From CAMLJR01 sp964500675 (lineage in GTDB: Bacteria; Pseudomonadota; Gammaproteobacteria; Pseudomonadales; CAMLJR01), in NCBI GenBank assembly GCA_964500675.1, contig CAZCNY010000007.1, forward strand, positions 62,001-126,000: 64,000 nucleotides of DNA, written 5' to 3'. Positions 34,951-44,020 of the stretch are shown here, in pieces. The notes under the pieces were generated by a model that saw nothing but the letters and a program-made list of their open reading frames with translations, was not told the DNA's origin and searched no databases. The first letter of the stretch is position 1, and every line of letters starts with the position of its first letter. The position numbers and the translations under genes are program-made.

Positions 34951-37050
34951 TTATGCCAAACCAAGTGCGACCAAAATTAAATCGATGGCTTTGATGCCGA
35001 TAAACGGCGCAATGATGCCGCCCAAACCGTAGATCAATAAATTTCTGCGCAGCAAAATCGCCGCGCCGAGTGCGCGATATTTCACGCCTTTGAGTGCCAG
35101 TGGAACCAGCGCGATGATAATCAACGCATTGAAGATCACGGCTGACATCACCGCCGAATTCGGACTCGCCAGATGCATGATGTTAAGCGCGGACAATTGC
35201 GGGTACGTCGTAATAAACGCTGCAGGAATAATCGCAAAATATTTGGCGATATCATTAGCGATGCTGAATGTCGTCAGCGAGCCGCGCGTCATCAGCATTT
35301 GTTTGCCGGTTTCGACAACCTCGATCAACTTGGTCGGGTTTGAATCGAGATCGACCATGTTGCCCGCTTCTTTTGCCGCCTGTGTGCCGCTGTTCATCGC
35401 GACGGCGACATCGGCTTGCGCGAGTGCGGGCGCATCGTTAGTGCCGTCGCCCGTCATCGCCACCAGTTTGCCCTGCGCTTGATATTCGCGAATCAATGCG
35501 AGCTTGGCTTCGGGTGTCGCTTCCGCGAGAAAATCATCGACGCCCGCTTCGGCGGCAATGGCCGCTGCGGTTAAGCGATTGTCGCCCGTGATCATCACGG
35601 TTTTGATGCCCATGCGACGCAATTCGGCAAAGCGCTCTTTGATACCGCCTTTGACGATATCTTTTAACTCGATAACACCGAGCACTTTGGCGCCATCGGC
35701 GACCACCAACGGTGTGCTGCCACGACGCGCAACTTCGTCGACGGCTTGCTGAGTCGAGTCGTAAAACAAACCGCCGAGCGTTTCGATATGTTTGCGAATC
35801 GCTTCCGCAGAGCCTTTGCGCAGTTGCCGCTCGCCGCTTTCTTTTTTTAGATCAACATTGGCTGTTTTCAAGTTCACACCGCTCATGCGCGTCTGTGCAG
35901 AAAAATGCACGAAGGTGGCATTGAGCGCGTGCACATCGCGTTCGCGCAAATTGAATTTTTGTTTGGCCAGCACAACGATGCTGCGACCCTCTGGGGTTTC
36001 ATCGGCGAGTGAAGATAATTGAGCGGCATCGGCGAGAGCTTCTTCGCTAATACCTTTCGCCGGAATAAATGCGGAGGCTTGGCGATTGCCCAGCGTGATC
36101 GTGCCGGTTTTATCGAGCAGCAAGACATCGACATCGCCCGCCGCTTCGACTGCACGACCCGATGTGGCAATGACATTCGCTTGCAACATTCGGCTCATGC
36201 CGGCAATGCCAATGGCCGATAGCAGACCGCCAATCGTGGTAGGAATCAGACACACGAGCAACGCGATCAACACCGTAACCGTCACTGGCGAACCGGCGCC
36301 CGCTGCGTTGACGCTGTAAATCGAAAACGGCAGCAACGTGACGGTAACGCCGAGAAAGACGATGGTGAGCGCGACAAGCAAAATCGTGAGCGCAATTTCG
36401 TTCGGCGTTTTTTTGCGTTTCGCGCCTTCCACCATCGCGATCATGCGATCGAGAAATGTCTCACCGGGATTGGCGGTAATTTTCACCACGATCCAATCCG
36501 ACAACACGCGCGTGCCGCCAGTGACTGAGGAAAAATCGCCGCCCGATTCGCGGATCACCGGTGCCGATTCGCCCGTGATCGCGCTTTCGTCTACCGACGC
36601 GACGCCTTCGATGACTTGTCCGTCCATCGGAATCACATCGCCTGCGTCGACAAGGACGACATCGCCTTTAACCAACGAGGTCGCTGACAACGGCAAAAAT
36701 TTAGCGCCATACCTCGGCTCCTGCAGTTTTTTCGCGAGCACGGTTTTTTTCATGCCGCGCAGCGCAGCGGCCTGCGCTTTGCTGCGGCCTTCGGCGAGCG
36801 CTTCGGCAAAATTCGCGAACAGCACGGTGAACCACAGCCACAGCGCAATACCGAGAATAAATCCGGCGGGCGCTTCGCCATGCCCCACCAACGCTTCATA
36901 ACAAAGATACGTGGTGAGAATGCTGCCGATGTACACCACAAACATCACGGGATTACGCCACTGCGTGCGCGGATCGAGTTTCTTGAAAGCATCGCCAATC
37001 GCCGGCACAACTAACGCCGGATCGAGCATCGCTAAACTTTTTTTCGACAT
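34951..37050 (-). CDS. kdpB: Potassium-transporting P-type ATPase subunit KdpB
   Basis: The 699-residue catalytic subunit hydrolyses ATP to drive potassium uptake. The phosphorylation site is LLLDKTGTITLGNRQAS (Asp near residue 315), the actuator loop is ITGESAPVIRESGG, the hinge is MITGDNRLTAAAIA, and the conserved acidic pair is AMTGDGTNDAPALAQADVAVAM. Seven or so membrane segments flank these. It is 16 bases after kdpA, so co-transcribed and probably coupled. Confidence 0.97.
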   Translation of the reverse strand: MSKKSLAMLDPALVVPAIGDAFKKLDPRTQWRNPVMFVVYIGSILTTYLCYEALVGHGEAPAGFILGIALWLWFTVLFANFAEALAEGRSKAQAAALRGMKKTVLAKKLQEPRYGAKFLPLSATSLVKGDVVLVDAGDVIPMDGQVIEGVASVDESAITGESAPVIRESGGDFSSVTGGTRVLSDWIVVKITANPGETFLDRMIAMVEGAKRKKTPNEIALTILLVALTIVFLGVTVTLLPFSIYSVNAAGAGSPVTVTVLIALLVCLIPTTIGGLLSAIGIAGMSRMLQANVIATSGRAVEAAGDVDVLLLDKTGTITLGNRQASAFIPAKGISEEALADAAQLSSLADETPEGRSIVVLAKQKFNLRERDVHALNATFVHFSAQTRMSGVNLKTANVDLKKESGERQLRKGSAEAIRKHIETLGGLFYDSTQQAVDEVARRGSTPLVVADGAKVLGVIELKDIVKGGIKERFAELRRMGIKTVMITGDNRLTAAAIAAEAGVDDFLAEATPEAKLALIREYQAQGKLVAMTGDGTNDAPALAQADVAVAMNSGTQAAKEAGNMVDLDSNPTKLIEVVETGKQMLMTRGSLTTFSIANDIAKYFAIIPAAFITTYPQLSALNIMHLASPNSAVMSAVIFNALIIIALVPLALKGVKYRALGAAILLRRNLLIYGLGGIIAPFIGIKAIDLILVALGLA

Positions 37051-37066
37051 GATGATTTCTCCGCGC

Positions 37067-38860
37067 TCAGTGAGCGATCAACTGCAAATGTTCAACGATC
37101 GGGCCGAGCGCCAAACCCGGAACATAATTGAGTGCGCCAACGAGAATGACAGTGCCTGCGAGCAGAATCACAAACAGTGGACCGTGCGTTGGCATCGTGC
37201 CCGCACTGACAGCGATGCGTTTTTTCGCAGCGAGTGAACCTGCAATCGCGAGCACGGGGACGATCACGCCGAAGCGGCCGAACCACATCGCAATCGCCAG
37301 CATGATGTTGTAGAACGGCACGTTGGCGGAAATGCCGGCGAACGCGCTGCCGTTGTTGTTACCGGCTGAGGTGAACGCGTAATACACTTCGGAAAATCCG
37401 TGCGCGCCCGGATTGAAAATACTGGCGGTGCCGCTCGCACTCACCACAGCGATCGCGGTTCCCGCGAGCACCAGCAGCGGTGTAATCAGAATCGCGATCG
37501 AGATCATTTTCATATCGAACGCTTCGATTTTCTTGCCGACGTATTCGGGCGTGCGACCGATCATCAAACCTGCGATAAATACCGCCAGCAATGCAAACAC
37601 CAGCATGCCGTACAGGCCCGTGCCGACGCCGCCGAACACCACCTCGCCCAATTGCATGAGCGCCAGCGGCACCATGCCGCCGAGCGGCGTGAATGAATCG
37701 TGCATACCATTGACTGCACCGCACGAAGCCGCCGTGGTGATCGCAGCGAATAAGCCCGAATCAGCGATACCGAAGCGCGCTTCCTTGCCTTCCATATTGC
37801 CGCCCGACTGCAATGGCGTTGCGCTTTGGTCGATATTGAATTGTGCAAAGAGCGGATTGCCGTGCTGCTCAAAATGCGTCGCGGCAATGGCGAACGGAAT
37901 AAATAAAACCAGCATCGTCGCGAGCACCGCCCAACCCTGCCGCGTATCGCCGACCATACGACCGAACGTGTAACACAGTGCGCTTGGGATTAGAAAAATC
38001 GCCACCATCTGTAGAAAATTGCTGAGCGGTGTGGGATTTTCAAACGGGTGCGCGGAGTTCGCATTGAAAAATCCACCACCGTTGGTACCGAGCATTTTTA
38101 TCGCTTCTTGCGAAGCCACTGGCCCCATCGCGAGTGTTTGTGTCTGTGTACTTGCCGCCTCGGTAACCGCATTGCCTTTCTCATCCTTCACAGGCTGTCC
38201 AGCGGCGTCGAGTTTTGCTGTTTGGTATGCGGTGACTTCCAGCGTAGTGACGTCTTTGTACGCATCGAAATTTTGAATAACGCCCTGGCTGACAAACGCC
38301 AATGCCAGCACGAATGAGAGCGGTAATAAAATAAATAACGTCACGCGCGTCAGATCGACCCAGACATTGCCGATGGTTTTAATCGAGTGACGCGCCAGCC
38401 CGCGAATCAATGCGATAACCACAACGATGCCGGATGCTGCACTCAAAAAATTCTGCACAGCGAGCGCGAGCATCTGCGTGAGATAGCTTATCGTCGCTTC
38501 GCCGACGTAACCCTGCCAGTTGGTATTCGAAATAAAGCTGACTGCCGTATTGAACGACGAATCGGCACTCACATTCGCCATGTGTTGTGGATTGAGCGGC
38601 AACCACAATTGCATGCGCTGCAATACGTACACAGACAAGGTGCCGATCAGCGTGAATAACAGCAGCGAAATGGCATAGCGCGACCAATGCATTTCCTCAG
38701 ACGCGCGAATACTACAAATTCGATAAATCGCGGCCTCGATGCGTGCAGCAAAACCGAGTTTTCCTTCCATCACGTTGGCGATGTAAATGCCAAGCGGTTT
38801 CACGCACAATAACAGCACCGCAAAATACAGCACCATAGTGAGCCAGGCGTGGTGTGTCAT
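37067..38860 (-). CDS. kdpA: Potassium-transporting ATPase potassium-binding subunit KdpA
   Basis: The 597-residue channel-like subunit, with ten membrane segments, selects K+. Selectivity-loop motifs are visible: SFISNTNWQGYVGEATISYL (residues about 108-127), LGTNGGGFFNANSAHPFENP (about 232-251), CGAVNGMHDSFTPLGGM and YAFTSAGNNNGSAF. The gene starts one base after the kdpF stop. It matches KdpA over its full length with no break. Confidence 0.97.
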   Translation of the reverse strand: MTHHAWLTMVLYFAVLLLCVKPLGIYIANVMEGKLGFAARIEAAIYRICSIRASEEMHWSRYAISLLLFTLIGTLSVYVLQRMQLWLPLNPQHMANVSADSSFNTAVSFISNTNWQGYVGEATISYLTQMLALAVQNFLSAASGIVVVIALIRGLARHSIKTIGNVWVDLTRVTLFILLPLSFVLALAFVSQGVIQNFDAYKDVTTLEVTAYQTAKLDAAGQPVKDEKGNAVTEAASTQTQTLAMGPVASQEAIKMLGTNGGGFFNANSAHPFENPTPLSNFLQMVAIFLIPSALCYTFGRMVGDTRQGWAVLATMLVLFIPFAIAATHFEQHGNPLFAQFNIDQSATPLQSGGNMEGKEARFGIADSGLFAAITTAASCGAVNGMHDSFTPLGGMVPLALMQLGEVVFGGVGTGLYGMLVFALLAVFIAGLMIGRTPEYVGKKIEAFDMKMISIAILITPLLVLAGTAIAVVSASGTASIFNPGAHGFSEVYYAFTSAGNNNGSAFAGISANVPFYNIMLAIAMWFGRFGVIVPVLAIAGSLAAKKRIAVSAGTMPTHGPLFVILLAGTVILVGALNYVPGLALGPIVEHLQLIAH

Positions 38861-38861
38861 T

Positions 38862-38951
38862 TTAGAATTCCTCCGCCTTGATCAGCGCGTATATCAGATA
38901 CACCAGCAATCCTGCGCTCAATAGAGCGCCCGCGATATAAATGGGATTCAT
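38862..38951 (-). CDS. kdpF: KdpF small subunit
   Basis: The 29-residue single-helix peptide MNPIYIAGALLSAGLLVYLI-YALIKAEEF stabilises the KdpABC complex. The length, the N-terminal helix and the C-terminal KAEEF-type tail before kdpA are all typical. Its ATG overlaps the stop of the preceding 31-residue gene by four bases, and its stop is one base from kdpA. Confidence 0.93.
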   Translation of the reverse strand: MNPIYIAGALLSAGLLVYLIYALIKAEEF

Positions 38952-39043
38952 GAGCGCGGGCCTCCGAGCTTGTCGCAGCCGGCAACCAGCGCAACCGTGA
39001 GCAAATAAAAACCGATGCAAAGACCGACGTAGAGAAAATCCAT
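38948..39043 (-). CDS. 31-residue single-span protein heading the kdp operon
   Basis: The minus strand encodes MDFLYVGLCIGFYLLTVALV-AGCDKLGGPRS, one membrane helix followed by a short cytoplasmic tail with a cysteine. A good ribosome site (GGGGTGG, ending two to three bases before a TT spacer and the ATG) precedes it. It ends in a 4-base overlap with kdpF, so translation is coupled. Similar tiny proteins of the type M-D-x(2)-Y...VAGCD/ERL occur ahead of kdpF in other Proteobacteria, as far as I recall; their role is not known to me. The frame is intact. Confidence 0.75.
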   Translation of the reverse strand: MDFLYVGLCIGFYLLTVALVAGCDKLGGPRS

Positions 39044-39366
39044 AATCCACCCCTTGAGGTTTTCAATGAGCTAATACTAGGAGCATCCCTGTAAAGAAGG
39101 CGTTAAATGTGGATGGCGCGCTGTTAAGAAGTTGTAAAGGCGCTTGGGATAGCGCGTGGATTACGATAGGTCGTGAAAGCAACGTCGGATTTGATCTAAA
39201 TCACCGCAATGCTAAGTGCTTGCCGCCCAACTCGGACGATGAATCTCATTTATTGCTGTTGCCCGAGGCACCTAGAGGGGGGCTGTTGAATGGCTGTCTT
39301 GGCCGAACTGCTGAAATTTATTTCTATGTGCCGAGTGTCTGATTTTGTCGATTAAGTACGAGGATA
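39044..39366. other. Kdp control region, otherwise non-coding
   Basis: This 323-base stretch lies between the kdp leader gene and the end of a decayed AraC gene. It holds a candidate KdpE site (listed separately). A 77-codon plus-strand frame (39109-39342) has no ribosome site and no recognisable protein character, so I do not call it a gene. Confidence 0.5.
39089..39110 (-). promoter_or_regulatory. Candidate KdpE binding site
   Basis: Read on the minus strand, ACATTTAACGCCTTCTTTACAG resembles the E. coli KdpE operator (TTTATA, a T-rich spacer, TTTACA). It lies 46 bases upstream of the leader gene ATG, a proper place for activation of kdp. The match is partial and the call is inference. Confidence 0.35.
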
Positions 39367-39958
39367 TTACCGAGACCGCAGCAATCGCTCGCGAAATTCT
39401 CCGGGTGTTAGACCGATCCCGCGCCGGAAGGCAACGCAGAAATTCGATGGCGATGAGAAGCCCAGCGTTTCCGCGATTGCGGCAACACTTTCATCGGTCG
39501 CTAATAAGCGTTTGGCGTGTTCAATCTGTCGCTGCGCAACGTAAGCGCCGATGGAGTGGCCGTAACTGCCAGGGTGCAAGCCCGCCGTGGGGTTGCGCAT
39601 CCAACACCACGGTGCCGCGGCGCATCAGTTCGACGGTCAATTGTGTGGTGATGGAATCGACGAGTATTTGACTGGCAAATCCCGGTTGCCTCGCTTCTTC
39701 CGCCAATCTGAGCAGCAGGCTTTGAATGCGTGTGTCCTGCACATCGAGCGCGGCTAGCAATAGATTTTCGGTCGGCTCGGGGAGGACATCAAATAACTCG
39801 ATAATGGATTCGCGTTTGAGATGGCAGGTGATCGATGTCAGCGAGGTGCTTTCATCGCTTTCGATCTGTAAATCCAGATCGGGCGGCGCAATGAAGAAAT
39901 CGTCGTCACCGCGCGGCGCACGGAAGAAAATATTCAAAAAGTGCCGCTGTCGATACAT
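39367..39958 (-). pseudogene. Degraded AraC-family regulator (deletion plus frameshift)
   Basis: Two minus-strand frames together resemble one AraC regulator. The upstream frame (from 39958) gives part of the sensor domain and ends TVVLDAQPHGGLAPWQLR, which should lead into the first helix-turn-helix. Instead it runs to a stop, and the +1 frame resumes at GHSIGAYVAQRQIEHAKRLL and LGFSSPSNFCVAFRRGIGLT, the second helix-turn-helix. About 30-35 residues of the first helix-turn-helix are missing at about 39563-39572. The N-terminus is missing too. It is not functional as it stands. Confidence 0.8.
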
Positions 39959-39962
39959 TTAC

Positions 39963-40445
39963 ATGGATGCTTATTTTGTCGAGTTTATGGTGCCGAGAAG
40001 TTCGGCGAGCCCTCAACTCGATTGTACGGGCAGCTATATTTCAAACGGTCAGTTGGGCAATTATTCCTGCATACCGTTTGCGGATACGCCTAAACAACAA
40101 TACAGCGTCGGCTTTAATTACAAACTGCCGATCGATAAACAATTTGGTGATGTTGAAGCCGCATTCACTTATAGTCACGTGGACAAACGTTATACGGCGC
40201 CAATAACCGTTCCCCAGGCCGAGCCTGGTGCTTGGCTGGATAGTTTTGGTATCTTGAACGGCAGTATCAGTTGGAGCGAAGTTTTTAAAACACGGTTCGA
40301 TTTGCAAGTGTTTGGAACGAATTTAACCAACCAGACCTATCGCGTGTCCAACAGCAATACCTGGAATGAATTGGGTTATCAAAATACGATTTGGAGTGAG
40401 CCTCGCATGTATGGCGTAAAAGCCACGTATCGCTGGGGTGATTAA
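39963..40445 (+). pseudogene. C-terminal stub of a TonB-dependent outer-membrane receptor
   Basis: A frame of 160 codons reads SPQLDCTGSYISNGQLGNYS, CIPFADTPKQQYSVGFNYKL, and ends VFGTNLTNQTYRVSNSNTWN then a strand finishing KATYRWGD. Those are the last beta strands of a TonB-dependent receptor barrel (usual size 700-800 residues), including the aromatic C-terminal strand. The plug and most of the barrel are absent. The ATG at 39963 has no convincing ribosome site and no signal peptide. It abuts the AraC remnant, so a single large deletion may have removed the heads of both. Confidence 0.75.
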
Positions 40446-40463
40446 TAAAAAGGTTGAATACGT

Positions 40464-41168
40464 ATGAATAACAGAGGTCAACTTATTCTATTGTGGACAA
40501 CGCCCGTTGCCGGCGTTTTGTTTTTGCTGGCTTATTTTTTATTTCCGGGGTTTTCGCCGCCGATGTCGCCGACGATGACGCCGGAGCAGGTCGCTGCGTT
40601 TTTCAGGGAGCATATCACCAGCATTCGCGGTGTCGCCATTTTTTGTAACGTCATCGCCGCTACGCTGGTGCCACTGTTTGCGATCGTCGCCGTGCAGATG
40701 CTGCGCGTTGTCAATTCGAGCCCCGTGTTTGCCTACTCTTACATCATCTGTGTGGGAATCGGCATGACGGAATTTATTCTTGCCGATTACTCGTGGGGTG
40801 TTGCGGCGTTCAGGCCCGATCGCGATCCACAGCTGATCAGCTTGCTCAACGATATGGCGTGGTTTTTTTTCATCGCGCCGGTGGGAACGATCATGGTGCA
40901 AAACCTCTGCCTCGCGTTGAGCATCTATCTCGATGCGCGCCCAAAGCCGGTATTTCCGCGCTGGGTGGCGCACTTCAATATCGCGACTGCGCTGCTGATG
41001 CTGCCCGGTGCATTTTCGATTCTTTACAAAACAGGGCCGCTCGCGTGGGATGGCAGCGTATCGTTTTCGTTGCGTTTAATAACCTTTGCAGTCTACGTTG
41101 CGGTGATGTTCGTGGTGCTGCTGCGTATCGTGAATCGACAAATTGAAAACGAGGGCGTTGCAGCATGA
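40464..41168 (+). CDS. Membrane protein of unknown function, first of a paralogous pair
   Basis: The 234-residue protein has six or so hydrophobic segments. I do not recognise a named family. Key shared features with the next gene are an FRPDRDPQLISLLNDMAWFF segment, LCLALSIYLDARPKPVFPRW and the motif YKTGPLAWDG before the last helices. AAAAGGTTG lies before the ATG. The stop overlaps the next start (ATGA). It follows a TonB receptor stub and precedes cytochrome oxidase-like subunits, so it may be part of a membrane redox system or of uptake of a hydrophobic substrate; neither is shown. Confidence 0.7.
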   Translation: MNNRGQLILLWTTPVAGVLFLLAYFLFPGFSPPMSPTMTPEQVAAFFREHITSIRGVAIFCNVIAATLVPLFAIVAVQMLRVVNSSPVFAYSYIICVGIGMTEFILADYSWGVAAFRPDRDPQLISLLNDMAWFFFIAPVGTIMVQNLCLALSIYLDARPKPVFPRWVAHFNIATALLMLPGAFSILYKTGPLAWDGSVSFSLRLITFAVYVAVMFVVLLRIVNRQIENEGVAA

Positions 41169-41947
41169 GCGAGTCCATCGCGATCAGTTTGCACGGCACG
41201 CAAAGCGAAAAAGTGCCGTGGTACAAAAATAAAAAGCTCGATCAGTGGATTTGTTTCTGGTGCGTTCCGGTTTTTTATAATCTGTTCGGGCTCGTGTTTG
41301 TACCGCTCAGCTGGATGATGCCGCCGCGCTCGCCGGCGAATTCGTTGCCCGGCATTGTCGCGTTCATGCAATCGCCTAATCTGCTGATTGCCTCGACGAT
41401 CTTGATACTTTCGATCGGGCTGGCGGCCGTTGGAAATGCGGTGTACGTGGTGCAGATGCAGCGCATGTCCGTGAGCCCGGTATTGCGCTATGCATTTATG
41501 GCGGGCTCGATGACCGGCGCGGTTGTCGGCTGCCTGTTTCCGATGTTCTGTTTTGGTCTGGGCGCTTTTCGCTCGGGCTATCGACCTGAAATTTTGCAGA
41601 TGTTGTACGACTTCGGCTATCTGTCGTTCATCGGTTCGCTGGGTTGTTTCTGCGTGATGTGGTCCTCGCTCGCCTTATCGATATTGTTAGATAAAAATAA
41701 TATTTTGCCCAAGTGGCTCGGCTACTACACGGTGTGGCAGTACGTCACGGAGTTATTCGCCTCGATGGTATGGATCGACAAAACCGGGCCGTTTGCCTGG
41801 GATGGTTTGCTCGCGTTCTGGTTCGACATGGTGATTTACGTGCCGTGGCAATTCATTATTTATTTCTGCATTTACAAGGCCATCAAAAAACAGCCGGTGA
41901 ACGAATTGGCCAATGCGCAGCTCGTACCCAAAGCGACGTATGCCTGA
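41165..41947 (+). CDS. Membrane protein of unknown function, second of a paralogous pair
   Basis: The 260-residue polytopic protein is a diverged paralogue of the gene before it: FRSGYRPEILQMLYDFGYLS, SLALSILLDKNNILPKWLGY and IDKTGPFAWDGLLAFWFDMV align in order with the first protein. It starts in a four-base overlap with that gene. Six or more hydrophobic segments are visible. Two such proteins in tandem suggest a heteromeric membrane complex. Function unknown. Confidence 0.7.
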   Translation: MSESIAISLHGTQSEKVPWYKNKKLDQWICFWCVPVFYNLFGLVFVPLSWMMPPRSPANSLPGIVAFMQSPNLLIASTILILSIGLAAVGNAVYVVQMQRMSVSPVLRYAFMAGSMTGAVVGCLFPMFCFGLGAFRSGYRPEILQMLYDFGYLSFIGSLGCFCVMWSSLALSILLDKNNILPKWLGYYTVWQYVTELFASMVWIDKTGPFAWDGLLAFWFDMVIYVPWQFIIYFCIYKAIKKQPVNELANAQLVPKATYA

Positions 41948-41958
41948 GGTGGGTTTCG

Positions 41959-42600
41959 ATGAGCGACGCGACGGTAAATACAGAAGAAGCTTCGCCGGCG
42001 GCCGGCGCTTTTGATAACAAGAAAGGATCTGATAACAAACAAGCAGCTGCACGGGGGCATCTTCCCGGCTCATCCGCCATGTGGTTTTTTATCCTCGGCG
42101 ACTTAATGATTTTTGGTGTTTACTTCATTTGCTATGTGTATTACCGCGGCCAGAACCAGCCGCTGTTTCTGCAAAACCAACAACATTTGAATCAGACGGT
42201 TGGCGTTATCAATACCGTCATACTGCTGACAAGCTCGCTGTTTGTCGCGCTCGGTACCCAAGCCGCGCGCGCGGGGAAAACCAACGATGCCTTTCGCCTG
42301 TTCGGCATTGCGTTGGCGTTTGGGGCGTTTTTCCCATTTCTCAAAATGACGGAGTGGATACCCAAAATCAGCGCGGGTATGACGCCCGGAGCAAATCTTT
42401 TTTTCATGTATTACTACGTGATGACGGGGCTGCATCTGTATCACGTGTTGCTCGGGCTCGTGCTTATCGGTTTTGTCATGTATGACTTGCGCAAGTCGAG
42501 CCAGCCCAATATTGCGTTTGTCGAAAACGGCGCCATTTATTGGCACATGGTCGATTTGCTCTGGCTGGTTTTGTTCGCGCTGTTTTATTTAATGAGATAG
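41959..42600 (+). CDS. Haem-copper oxidase subunit III family protein
   Basis: The 213-residue protein has an N-terminal hydrophilic extension (to about residue 37) and five membrane helices with the subunit III landmarks SSAMWFFILGDLMIFGVYFI, FPFLKMTEWIPKIS, YYYVMTGLHLYHVLLGLVLI and IYWHMVDLLWLVLFALFYLM. The last two are the diagnostic subunit III motifs. It is of the short NorE/CoxIII-like class. The catalytic subunit I and II genes are absent nearby. The ATG at 41959 follows GAGGTGGG. The next gene is a subunit IV-like protein. Confidence 0.88.
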   Translation: MSDATVNTEEASPAAGAFDNKKGSDNKQAAARGHLPGSSAMWFFILGDLMIFGVYFICYVYYRGQNQPLFLQNQQHLNQTVGVINTVILLTSSLFVALGTQAARAGKTNDAFRLFGIALAFGAFFPFLKMTEWIPKISAGMTPGANLFFMYYYVMTGLHLYHVLLGLVLIGFVMYDLRKSSQPNIAFVENGAIYWHMVDLLWLVLFALFYLMR

Positions 42601-42603
42601 AGA

Positions 42604-42882
42604 ATGACGGCATACCTGCGTAATCCGCTAACTTACGTCTGGGCTTTTTTGACGCTCATTACGATCGCGTCGTGGTGGATCAGCCGAAGCAGCGGTGCTG
42701 AGTTTAAAATCAATCCGGCAGTTACCGCCGGTGTGTTGCTGATCGCGCTGATTAAATCGCGGCTGGTGCTGCGCTATTTCATGGAGGTGCGCACCGCGCC
42801 GGCATGGTTGCGCTGGGTTTGCGACGGCTGGCTTATGGTTGCTTTCGGACTGATTTTCGCGTTCTATTACGTCTCGCTGTGA
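42604..42882 (+). CDS. Cytochrome c oxidase subunit IV family (NorF-like) protein
   Basis: The 92-residue protein has three membrane helices. LIALIKSRLVLRYFMEVRTAPAWLRW is the characteristic segment of the prokaryotic subunit IV / NorF family (K-x-x-x-V-x-x-x-F-M-E-x-R). It begins three bases after the subunit III-like stop, so the pair is cotranslated. Such NorEF-type or CoxC-type pairs assist haem-copper or nitric oxide reductases, but no partner enzyme is in the window. Confidence 0.82.
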   Translation: MTAYLRNPLTYVWAFLTLITIASWWISRSSGAEFKINPAVTAGVLLIALIKSRLVLRYFMEVRTAPAWLRWVCDGWLMVAFGLIFAFYYVSL

Positions 42883-42933
42883 AGTTTTAAAATGACCGCG
42901 TCGATACCGCCATAATTTCCGGAGACACTGATC

Positions 42934-43992
42934 ATGCGCGTAGGGTTACATTTGGGGTATCAGAATCTCAACGGCATGTCCGATGCCGAGAAATTCATGC
43001 AGGAAACCCGGTTCGCTATTGAGGCCGAGGCGATGGGTTTCGATTATGTCGGCCCGGTCGAGCATCACTTTACCGATTATGCGGCGTGCCCCGATCCTTT
43101 TCAGATGTTGGCCTACGTCGCGGCGAAAACAAAAACAATAAAACTGATTACGGCCGCGACCATTTTGCCGTGGAATAATCCGCTGCGCGTGGTGGAGCAG
43201 GCGATCGAACTCGATATTTTGAGCGAAGGGCGTTTGATACTCGGCATGGGTCGCGGCGCGGCGCGCCGGGAATTCAAATCGTTCGGCGTCGAACTCAAAG
43301 ATTCGCGCGAAATGTTCGATGAAGCTGCGCTCATCGTTATGCAGGGCACCGAAACCGGTATCGTCGAAGCCGACGGCCAATGGTTCAAGATTCCGCGCAC
43401 CGAAATTCGTCCGCGTCCGTTCAAATCCTTTAAAGATCGCACCGTCATGGTGTCGATGTCACCTTCGTCGGTGGACGTGGCGGCGCGCTATGGGTTGCAA
43501 ACGCTGCGCTTTTCGCAGGGCGATTGGCGCAATGCGATTCCCGAAATCAATCAATACCGAAAAACATTCCTCGAATTGCACAAGCGCGAAGCGCCACCGT
43601 TTATTATTTCCGACTTCGTGCTGTGCTTTAACGATAAGCGCAGGGTGACCGAATATTGCGATAAATATTTTTCGCGCATGTTCGCGACGGTCGCCAATCA
43701 TTACGAATTCATGAGCGCCCATTTCAAGGAGCTGCCGTCGTATTCGACCTATGCCTACATGGGTCAAATGGCGGAAGCCGCCGGCGGCCCCGACAAGGCT
43801 TATCGCGATTACATCGGCGGCAATATGATCGGCACGCCCGAAGAATTGGTGGAGTACCATCTCAACCGCGCGTCGATGGTTGGCGATTACGAAATTCTCG
43901 CGAATTTCAGTTTTGGCGGTTTGCCTTACGAATTGGTTTACGAGCAGGCCAAATTGTTCGCGGACAAGGTTTTGCCGAAACTCAAAGGCTAA
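42934..43992 (+). CDS. LLM class flavin-dependent oxidoreductase
   Basis: The 352-residue luciferase-like TIM-barrel protein has MRVGLHLGYQNLNGMSDAEK at the start, AMGFDYVGPVEHHFTDYAA, then KLITAATILPWNNPLRVVEQ and ILGMGRGAARREF, all standard for alkanal monooxygenase/LLM enzymes. Such enzymes use FMNH2 or F420H2; the sequence alone does not settle which. GGAGACACTG precedes the ATG. It lies in a co-directional run with the SDR at 44021, so the two may act in sequence on one substrate. An F420 operon in the same window makes F420 use plausible. Confidence 0.87.
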   Translation: MRVGLHLGYQNLNGMSDAEKFMQETRFAIEAEAMGFDYVGPVEHHFTDYAACPDPFQMLAYVAAKTKTIKLITAATILPWNNPLRVVEQAIELDILSEGRLILGMGRGAARREFKSFGVELKDSREMFDEAALIVMQGTETGIVEADGQWFKIPRTEIRPRPFKSFKDRTVMVSMSPSSVDVAARYGLQTLRFSQGDWRNAIPEINQYRKTFLELHKREAPPFIISDFVLCFNDKRRVTEYCDKYFSRMFATVANHYEFMSAHFKELPSYSTYAYMGQMAEAAGGPDKAYRDYIGGNMIGTPEELVEYHLNRASMVGDYEILANFSFGGLPYELVYEQAKLFADKVLPKLKG

Positions 43993-44020
43993 TCAAATAA
44001 TAACGTAGGGGATTCAGTCG

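Noticed and set aside
39109..39342. 77-codon plus-strand frame before the AraC remnant
   Set aside because: No ribosome site, no hydrophobic or domain pattern and no partner; it lies in the kdp control region.
40464..42882. A full cytochrome c oxidase operon
   Set aside because: Only subunits III and IV are present; no subunit I (with haem ligands) or II (copper) is encoded nearby.
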